Below the pieces are notes generated by a model. It saw only the letters and a program-made list of their open reading frames with translations. It searched no databases and had not been told where the DNA came from. Shown here one piece after another: positions 23,615-28,813 of a DNA stretch of 28,813 nucleotides. The first letter of the stretch is position 1. Each line of letters starts with the position of its first letter. Made by a program: the position numbers and the translations under genes. This DNA comes from Puniceicoccales bacterium (GTDB lineage Bacteria; Verrucomicrobiota; Verrucomicrobiia; Opitutales; Oceanipulchritudinaceae), in NCBI GenBank assembly GCA_030595525.1, contig JAUVDD010000001.1, positions 1-28,813 of the forward strand, written 5' to 3'.

Positions 23615-25384
23615 ATGGAAGTACGGGACATCGTTGATCGCCTGGAGGAAATCGGGATTCTGTTGGAACTGAACGGGGACAATCCTTTCAAAGTGCGTGC
23701 CTATCAATCCGGGGCGCGGGCTCTGGAGAGCCTCGAGGAGGATTTAGATATTCTGATCGAGGAAGACAGGTTGGGAAGTGTTAAGGGCATCGGGAAGGCA
23801 TTGACGGAGAAGATCACCACCTTGCGGCAGACAGGGGAGTTGGAGTTTTATGACAATCTGCGTGAATCAATCCCAGATGGCTTGATTGAGATGCTCGAAA
23901 TTCCAGGCTTTGGACCAAAGAAAATCCGGAAAGTGCATGAAGCCCTGGGAGTGGAAACTATCGATGCACTAAAGGAAGTTTGTGAATCCGGTGCCATTGC
24001 CGAATTGCCCGGATTTGGGAAAAAGTCTGCCGGGAACATTATCAAGGGGATAGAAAATCGGATCGCATACGGTAAAAGGCATCTCTGGTGGGATGTCCGA
24101 AAAGTGGCTATGCCTTTACTTGAAGGACTTCGATCACTTGACGCTGTGGTGCGTGCTGAAGTTGCCGGAAGTTTCCGGCGTTCACGGGAAACTGTCGGCG
24201 ACCTGGACTTTATCGTTGGATCCTCGGATCCTCTACCGATTATGGAATGGTTTGTCAGCCAACCAAACGTTGCTGAAGTGACTGCACAGGGTGAAACAAA
24301 ATCTAGTGTCAGATTGGAGGGTGGTTTGCAGGCGGATCTGCGGGTGGTTCCAGATGACAGGTTTGTGTTCGCTCTGCATCATTTTACGGGCTCCAAGGAT
24401 CACAATGTGAAAATGCGACAGCGTGCTCTCTCCCAAGGCCTGTCCCTTTCAGAGTGGGGATTATTCGATAAGGATGATGGATTTGATACGGATGTAAATA
24501 AGCCGTATGATCGTTCTCTTGCACGGGAAGGGATTCATGAAGAATCAGATCTCTTTGAAGCATTGGGTTTGGATTATATCACTCCTGAAATGCGCGAGGG
24601 ACTCGACGAACTCGAACTGGGTGAAACAAACGCTCTGCCGGAACTGGTTGTCTATGAGGACCTGATAGGAACGTTCCATAATCACACCAAGGCTTCCGAT
24701 GGTTATAACACGCTTGAAGAAATGGCTACCGCCGCAGCTGATCTTGGAATGGAATACATCGGGATTGCCGACCATTCCAAGGCAAGTTTCCAAGCCAATG
24801 GACTGGATGCGGAACGGTTGATTAATCAGGTTAATCAGATTCGCGAAATAAATGCCGATCGCGGAAAGCGGGCCTGGCTTTTTGCTGGTTGCGAGGTGGA
24901 TATCCTGAAGGACGGTTCCCTGGATTTCGACAAATCGGTTACCGAAAAACTGGATTATTGCGTCCTCTCTGTTCACGCATCAATGAGCGGAATGAGTGAA
25001 GACGAAATGACCGCACGAATTATTCGCGCCATCGAAACAGACACTGGCTGTCTGAAAATCCTAGGGCACATGACCGGTAGGCTTTTACTTCGACGAGAAG
25101 GATATGCGGTGAACCATCGGCAGGTCATTGAAGCAGCTGCTGCGAATGGTGTGATGATCGAGTTGAATGCCAACCCCTGGCGCATGGATATGGATTGGCG
25201 ATACTGGCGGCAGGCTGCTGAAGCTGGGGTACCGTGTGTGATCACTCCCGATGCTCATGATGTAAAACATCTGGAATTCCTGCGATGTGGTATCCAGGCA
25301 GCTCGTAAGGCAGGATTAACTGCAGGACAGGTATTTAATACCCTGACACGGGAAGAGGTGCAGAAGCGATTAGCTAAGATCTAG
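23615..25384 (+). CDS. polX: DNA polymerase/3'-5' exonuclease PolX (family X plus PHP domain)
   Basis: This is a repair polymerase for gap filling, with a PHP exonuclease/phosphatase. The N-terminal 8-kDa-like and helix-hairpin-helix regions show [26 protein letters not shown] and [17 protein letters not shown]. The palm has [17 protein letters not shown] (catalytic Asp196 and Asp198) and QADLRVV (Asp241). The C-terminal PHP domain starts at [12 protein letters not shown] (His355, His357), followed by GIADHSK, SVHASM and TPDAHD. The 589-residue length from the ATG is standard. A TTG at 23606 would add three residues. The gap to the upstream fusion gene is 45 bp, without an obvious terminator. 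Its stop is 2 bp from the convergent msrB stop. Confidence 0.95.
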   Translation: MEVRDIVDRLEEIGILLELNGDNPFKVRAYQSGARALESLEEDLDILIEEDRLGSVKGIGKALTEKITTLRQTGELEFYDNLRESIPDGLIEMLEIPGFGPKKIRKVHEALGVETIDALKEVCESGAIAELPGFGKKSAGNIIKGIENRIAYGKRHLWWDVRKVAMPLLEGLRSLDAVVRAEVAGSFRRSRETVGDLDFIVGSSDPLPIMEWFVSQPNVAEVTAQGETKSSVRLEGGLQADLRVVPDDRFVFALHHFTGSKDHNVKMRQRALSQGLSLSEWGLFDKDDGFDTDVNKPYDRSLAREGIHEESDLFEALGLDYITPEMREGLDELELGETNALPELVVYEDLIGTFHNHTKASDGYNTLEEMATAAADLGMEYIGIADHSKASFQANGLDAERLINQVNQIREINADRGKRAWLFAGCEVDILKDGSLDFDKSVTEKLDYCVLSVHASMSGMSEDEMTARIIRAIETDTGCLKILGHMTGRLLLRREGYAVNHRQVIEAAAANGVMIELNANPWRMDMDWRYWRQAAEAGVPCVITPDAHDVKHLEFLRCGIQAARKAGLTAGQVFNTLTREEVQKRLAKI

Positions 25385-25386
25385 TC

Positions 25387-25923
25387 CTACTCGTTCGGAA
25401 CGAACTCGAGAACCGACCCGTTGATGCAGAAGCGCTGATCGATGGGTGTATCAAATCCTTCTCCTTCGAAAAGGTGGCCAAGATGTCCCTCGCATTTGGC
25501 GCAAACGACTTCTGTCCGGGTTGCGCCCAGGCTCTTATCAACCCGTTTCTTAATGCTGTCTATGTTTGCCGGATCCCAAAACGAAGGCCATCCGCAATGT
25601 GAATCGAATTTGTGTTCCGAGGAAAATAGCTTAGTTCCGCATCCGGCGCAATAGTAGGTACCTGCCGATTGCTTCTTGAATTGCTTATACACGGTTCCGT
25701 TTGGCCGTTCTGTACCTGCGTTCCTCAGGATATGATATTGTTCCGGAGTCAGCTTTTCCTTCCAATCCTCGTTACTCAGTTTTTCCGGCCGCTCAACTTT
25801 CTCGGGTTTTGAATCAGTTTCCTTCATGGGACCTTTTGCTTGGATGGTTAAAGCGATGGAGGCGACAATGATTAACAGCCAGAAGCGAAATGAACCAAGG
25901 AAGTCAGGCATTTTTGTATTCAT
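25387..25923 (-). CDS. msrB: Peptide-methionine (R)-S-oxide reductase MsrB, exported or membrane-anchored
   Basis: MsrB reduces methionine-R-sulfoxide in proteins. The catalytic domain starts at LSNEDWKEKLTPEQYHILRNAGTE and holds the zinc cysteines CAGC (92, 95) and CAKC (141, 144), the CGWPSF motif with Cys110, and the catalytic Cys166 in QRFCINGSVLEF. Unlike the ~140-residue cytosolic form, it has an N-terminal hydrophobic segment (about residues 14-29, FWLLIIVASIALTI) followed by a charged linker, so the enzyme is predicted to be in the periplasm, either cleaved or anchored. No lipobox Cys is seen. The start ATG at 25923 lacks a Shine-Dalgarno site, and an ATG four codons later is possible. 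folE2 is 48 bp upstream on the same strand. Confidence 0.93.
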   Translation of the reverse strand: MNTKMPDFLGSFRFWLLIIVASIALTIQAKGPMKETDSKPEKVERPEKLSNEDWKEKLTPEQYHILRNAGTERPNGTVYKQFKKQSAGTYYCAGCGTKLFSSEHKFDSHCGWPSFWDPANIDSIKKRVDKSLGATRTEVVCAKCEGHLGHLFEGEGFDTPIDQRFCINGSVLEFVPNE

Positions 25924-25971
25924 AGCTGTCGGAGTCCGGGAGGGCGAAAATTATTCCCGGATATGGATGAA

Positions 25972-26865
25972 CTAGCAAATCAGGCTGCGGAAATCGTCGA
26001 TGTGTCCATTGAATCCACGATCGACGCCCTTGTTGACAACGGCGACTGCGTCATGGCTGTGGAGTGATTCCAGATGCGCACAGGCTACCTGAAAATCCGA
26101 GATGCGTGGATCGGAGTCCAATGCCTCGTACATCAGGCGTGCGGCATCCTCGACAAACTTGGTTTGATCACCATTGAGCTCAGCGAAGGCCTGTTCGTCT
26201 TCCCTTCGAACCATGACCTGCGTTTCCGTCAACAGGGCCCGGTTAGACATCGATTGCAGGTCTTCGATAGTCAGGGTCTTGCCTTTTTCAACTTCCACAT
26301 TCAACCGTGCCTTGCTGCGTTGGGAATGGGCGATGGCGTATTGACCACGTGTTTCCCGAGCATGCTCGGATAGATCGGAGGCACAGGGACAGGCTGAGCT
26401 GTATATAAAGTCGAAATGGATGATTTTCCTGAAATGGCCGAGGTCATCGACAATTCCCTCGTAGGAACATTCGTAGTATTGATACCCTTCCAGCCCACTC
26501 CGCAGACTGGTTTTGATGATTGGATAGTTGAATCCAAGCTTGATCCGGGCCCGGCTGGAACCAATGCGTTCCTTATAGGCGATGAGGATTTCCTCAATTA
26601 GCTCGGGTGTGAAAACGCGATCCTTGAACTCATAGAAGATCCGCATGATACGGGACATGTTGATGCCTTTTTTATCGGCCGCTAGGGAAACGGTACCCGT
26701 CACGGAAGCTTCCAGCGTAACCGGATCACCACGGGCGGTCATGAAACGCAACGGAAGGCGGAAATTGGATATGCCAACCTGCATAATTGGCACGTTGGCA
26801 CCCAGGATTTCCGAGGCGTCCCGGTTCTGTGTGTCAGGTAAGGAATTTTGATAATCAGTGGTCAC
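25972..26865 (-). CDS. folE2: GTP cyclohydrolase IB (FolE2)
   Basis: FolE2 opens GTP to 7,8-dihydroneopterin triphosphate for folate and queuosine synthesis. It belongs to the T-fold family that replaces FolE and tolerates low zinc. Motifs include [12 protein letters not shown] at the N-terminus, [12 protein letters not shown], the [16 protein letters not shown] helix, and the metal cysteines in [11 protein letters not shown], then [16 protein letters not shown] and the [11 protein letters not shown] helix. A GTG at 26865 gives 297 residues and has TAGGA 9 bp upstream. A TTG at 26925 would add 20 residues with no family match, so the GTG is chosen. thyA and folA, which feed the same folate pathway, lie about 1 kb upstream on the same strand with a divergent gene between them. 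Confidence 0.93.
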   Translation of the reverse strand: MTTDYQNSLPDTQNRDASEILGANVPIMQVGISNFRLPLRFMTARGDPVTLEASVTGTVSLAADKKGINMSRIMRIFYEFKDRVFTPELIEEILIAYKERIGSSRARIKLGFNYPIIKTSLRSGLEGYQYYECSYEGIVDDLGHFRKIIHFDFIYSSACPCASDLSEHARETRGQYAIAHSQRSKARLNVEVEKGKTLTIEDLQSMSNRALLTETQVMVRREDEQAFAELNGDQTKFVEDAARLMYEALDSDPRISDFQVACAHLESLHSHDAVAVVNKGVDRGFNGHIDDFRSLIC

Positions 26866-27037
26866 GATGGATGATCCTATTAAATATAGAGGCTGGACCG
26901 TAGGTAACCGGTCACAAACCTTCAAGTTTTGATTTCAGATGATTAACTTATCCATAAATTGGTCAAATTCCACCTCATCATAGATTTAGCATTACAATTA
27001 TAGTGACAGGCAGGGATGTCTGTATGGAAATGAGGCC

Positions 27038-27838
27038 ATGGGTCTTCGTTTTCAAATTCTAGGTACGAGCAGCTCAGGGAACTGTGCCCTGGTGGAGAGC
27101 GCCCAGACCAGAGTTCTGGTGGATGCCGGGTTCAGCGGAAGAAGACTTGAGGCCCTGTTGAAGGACATCGGAAAGCCCATTGAATCCATTGATGCGGTTT
27201 TCCTGACACACGAACACAGTGACCACACCGCAGGCTTACGGGGACTGGCGAAGCACCGGCATCTGAGATTTTACGCGAATTACGCGACCGCCAAAGTTGC
27301 CCAGAGCAAATTGTCGCGGGAGCTTATGTGGAAGATTTTCGAGACTGGATCGGAGTTCACATACAAGGATCTAAGAGTCGAAACCTTGCTCTTGCCCCAC
27401 GATGCGATGGAGCCAGTAGGGTTTATTATCCGGACCGGAGGGGATGATTTGTTTGAGCCAAAGGGCAGTCTGGCATGGGTCACCGACCTTGGGCACGTGC
27501 CTGTTCGGTTGGCTGAGCGAATTCGTGATGTGGAATTGCTGGTTCTCGAGGCGAATTACGATAGGGAAATGTTGGAAAAGGATCAGAAACGCCCGTATCC
27601 GGTGAAACGGCGAATCATGGGACGTCATGGACATCTTTCCAATCAGGACGCCTGCGATTTTCTTCATTCAGTTAAGGATCCTCGCTGGAAAAAGGTTTTG
27701 CTGGGGCATCTGAGCAAGGACTGCAACCATCCGGATCGCGTTATGGAAACCATCGCCAATGGAAGTTGCCCCTGGGCAATTGAGTGCCTTGATCCGGAGC
27801 AATTGATCTTTCCGGAAATCGATCTGGCATCCCTTTGA
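27038..27838 (+). CDS. Metallo-beta-lactamase-fold hydrolase, YycJ/WalJ family
   Basis: This is a 266-residue metal-dependent hydrolase. The family N-terminus FQILGTSSSGNCALVES is followed by VLVDAGFSGRRLEALL, the metal motif THEHSDHTAG (His58, His60, Asp62, His63), the SLAWVTDLGHV strand with an Asp ligand, and HLSKDCNHPD near the C-terminus, which is typical of YycJ/WalJ proteins. Members have been reported as nucleases involved in DNA metabolism or coupled to WalRK genes in Firmicutes, but no walRK is present here. The start ATG at 27038 fits the family. It is divergent from folE2 and convergent with folA (19 bp between stops). Confidence 0.88.
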   Translation: MGLRFQILGTSSSGNCALVESAQTRVLVDAGFSGRRLEALLKDIGKPIESIDAVFLTHEHSDHTAGLRGLAKHRHLRFYANYATAKVAQSKLSRELMWKIFETGSEFTYKDLRVETLLLPHDAMEPVGFIIRTGGDDLFEPKGSLAWVTDLGHVPVRLAERIRDVELLVLEANYDREMLEKDQKRPYPVKRRIMGRHGHLSNQDACDFLHSVKDPRWKKVLLGHLSKDCNHPDRVMETIANGSCPWAIECLDPEQLIFPEIDLASL

Positions 27839-27857
27839 TACGCCCCTGAGCGGGTGA

Positions 27858-28343
27858 TCAATCCTTGTGGACGTATTTCAGGATGCGGAAATCTTGTTCT
27901 TCGCGAATGATTTCAGGTGTCTCAAACTGATCTTCGAACTGTGGAAAGAAGGCATCGCCCTCGAATGTGCCTGTCACAACCGTCAGGTAGAGCTCATCAA
28001 TCAGGTTCATTGCCGCAGAATAAATCTGTGCACCTCCGAAAATCCATATTTCGCGATCTGTTTTAAGTGCTTCCAAGGCCTCCAGAGATGGAAGAACGAT
28101 GCATCCATCGATTGAGTCAGCGGTTCGACTGATGACGATATTTTCCCTGTTCGGCAATGGGCGCCCCATCGACTCGAAAGTTTTCCGCCCCATGGCAATG
28201 ACTTGTCCATGGGTACATTTTTTTACCCATTTGAAGTCTTCGGGAAGATACCACGGGATTCTACCTTTGTTGCCGATGGTCCGGTTTTCGGACATAGCAG
28301 CAATGGCTTTCCATGGGCGTCTGGTGTCTGGAGATCCGCTCAT
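27858..28343 (-). CDS. folA: Dihydrofolate reductase
   Basis: FolA reduces dihydrofolate to tetrahydrofolate with NADPH, recycling the product of thymidylate synthase. Motifs seen are [24 protein letters not shown] with the substrate-binding Asp36, [37 protein letters not shown] and [16 protein letters not shown]. The protein has 161 residues, with about 10 extra N-terminal residues ([10 protein letters not shown]) compared with short forms. The ATG at 28343-28341 overlaps the thyA TGA (ATGA), indicating translational coupling. It is the last gene of the thyA-folA unit. Confidence 0.96.
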   Translation of the reverse strand: MSGSPDTRRPWKAIAAMSENRTIGNKGRIPWYLPEDFKWVKKCTHGQVIAMGRKTFESMGRPLPNRENIVISRTADSIDGCIVLPSLEALEALKTDREIWIFGGAQIYSAAMNLIDELYLTVVTGTFEGDAFFPQFEDQFETPEIIREEQDFRILKYVHKD

Positions 28344-28813
28344 ATTGCGATAGGAGCCTTAATCGTTGGATGCGGGTCGTAATCACTCAGTTGAAAGTCC
28401 TCGAAAACGAAATCCTTTAAATCACGTCGTTCGGGATTCAGCGTCATGGTTGGTAGGTTCCTGGGGTCCCGGCTCAATTGCAATTGTACCTGTTCCAAAT
28501 GATTCGAATAAATATGCAAATCCCCAAACGTATGGACAAACTCACCGGGCTTCAGGTCACAAACCTGAGCAACCATCATCGTCAGCAGGGCATACGAAGC
28601 TATATTGAAGGGAACACCAAGGAATAGATCTGCACTACGTTGATACAGTTGGCAGGAGAGGGTGCCCTTTTCCTCGTTTACGAAGAATTGAAAGAAGGCA
28701 TGACAAGGAGGAAGCGCCATCTGGTCCAACTCACCCGGATTCCATGCGCAAACGATATGCCGTCGGCTGGTTGGATTGTTCTTAATTTCAGATACGACCT
28801 TTTCGATCTGGTT
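28340..28813 (-). CDS. thyA: Thymidylate synthase (5' end outside window)
   Basis: ThyA methylates dUMP to dTMP using methylenetetrahydrofolate, which yields dihydrofolate for the neighbouring FolA. The visible C-terminal ~157 residues include [18 protein letters not shown], the catalytic Cys in [34 protein letters not shown] (with the RS dUMP-phosphate residues), [12 protein letters not shown] and the conserved end APIAI. The open frame continues through the window edge at 28813, and a start at 28729 is only an internal TTG. The stop TGA overlaps the folA ATG. Confidence 0.97.
   Translation of the reverse strand, partial: NQIEKVVSEIKNNPTSRRHIVCAWNPGELDQMALPPCHAFFQFFVNEEKGTLSCQLYQRSADLFLGVPFNIASYALLTMMVAQVCDLKPGEFVHTFGDLHIYSNHLEQVQLQLSRDPRNLPTMTLNPERRDLKDFVFEDFQLSDYDPHPTIKAPIAI

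Noticed and set aside
27839..27857. Possible terminator between the WalJ-type gene and folA
   Set aside because: The inverted match around CCCCTGAGCGGG has only about 3-4 bp of stem and no T tract.
1..28813. Mobile elements, prophage, CRISPR, tRNA or rRNA genes
   Set aside because: None was seen. Genes are conserved housekeeping types, intergenic spaces are short, and no direct-repeat arrays or transposase motifs were found.

Overview
The window is a gene-dense chromosomal segment of about 48% GC (estimated by eye). It carries housekeeping and biosynthetic genes with no mobile elements, tRNAs, rRNAs or CRISPR arrays. The gene content suggests a Gram-negative bacterium, most likely a marine Verrucomicrobiota of the Opitutae/Puniceicoccales type. 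The supporting signs are an outer-membrane beta-barrel protein with a C-terminal Phe, an actinobacterial-style GlgM/GlgE pair outside Actinobacteria, FolE2 in place of FolE, a RibB fused to a degenerate GTP cyclohydrolase II domain, and few strong Shine-Dalgarno sites. The taxonomic placement is inference only.

Layout. (1) 2-3167 (+): the 3'-most ~97% of an alpha-maltose-1-phosphate synthase/glycogen synthase (GlgM type), then the maltosyltransferase GlgE. (2) 3170-4483 (-): a Dabb-domain protein downstream of transaldolase. (3) 4700-5392 (+): a secreted beta-barrel protein of the Gcw_chp/TIGR02001 kind with a strong terminator. (4) 5527-6375 (+): ribosomal proteins L13 and S9, closed by a very long terminator hairpin. 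(5) 6504-13126 (+): a six-gene arginine operon, argC-argJ-argB-argD-argF-argG, with gaps of 2-14 bp. (6) 13215-15661 (-): a HAD-like phosphatase translationally coupled (GTGA) to an MFS transporter. (7) 15755-19128 (-): metY (O-acetylhomoserine sulfhydrylase) followed 11 bp later by oligopeptidase B, with a terminator-like hairpin in the region upstream of metY. (8) 19404-20507 (-): RibB with a C-terminal GCHII-like domain that has lost its zinc cysteines. (9) 20626-25384 (+): a DinB-like protein, an NRDE/TANGO2-type protein, a DedA membrane protein fused to an ATP-grasp ligase, and PolX. (10) 25387-26865 (-): an exported MsrB and FolE2. (11) 27038-27838 (+): a YycJ/WalJ-type metallo-beta-lactamase-fold protein. 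(12) 27858-28813 (-): thyA (cut by the window edge) overlapping folA by ATGA.

Functional reading. GlgM and GlgE catalyse consecutive steps: ADP-glucose plus glucose-1-phosphate gives maltose-1-phosphate, which is then polymerised into alpha-1,4-glucan. The arg operon covers acetylglutamate to argininosuccinate using the acetyl-recycling ArgJ, so only argH and carbamoyl-phosphate supply must lie elsewhere. FolE2, ThyA and FolA belong to folate and thymidylate metabolism.

The most unusual items are the DedA/ATP-grasp fusion, the degenerate RibA half of the RibB protein, the hairpin between metY and its best upstream promoter candidate, the HAD-MFS coupled pair of unknown substrate, and the near absence of promoter space before argC. 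I saw no clearly unprecedented multi-gene system. No stretch of 300 bases or more lacks a gene.
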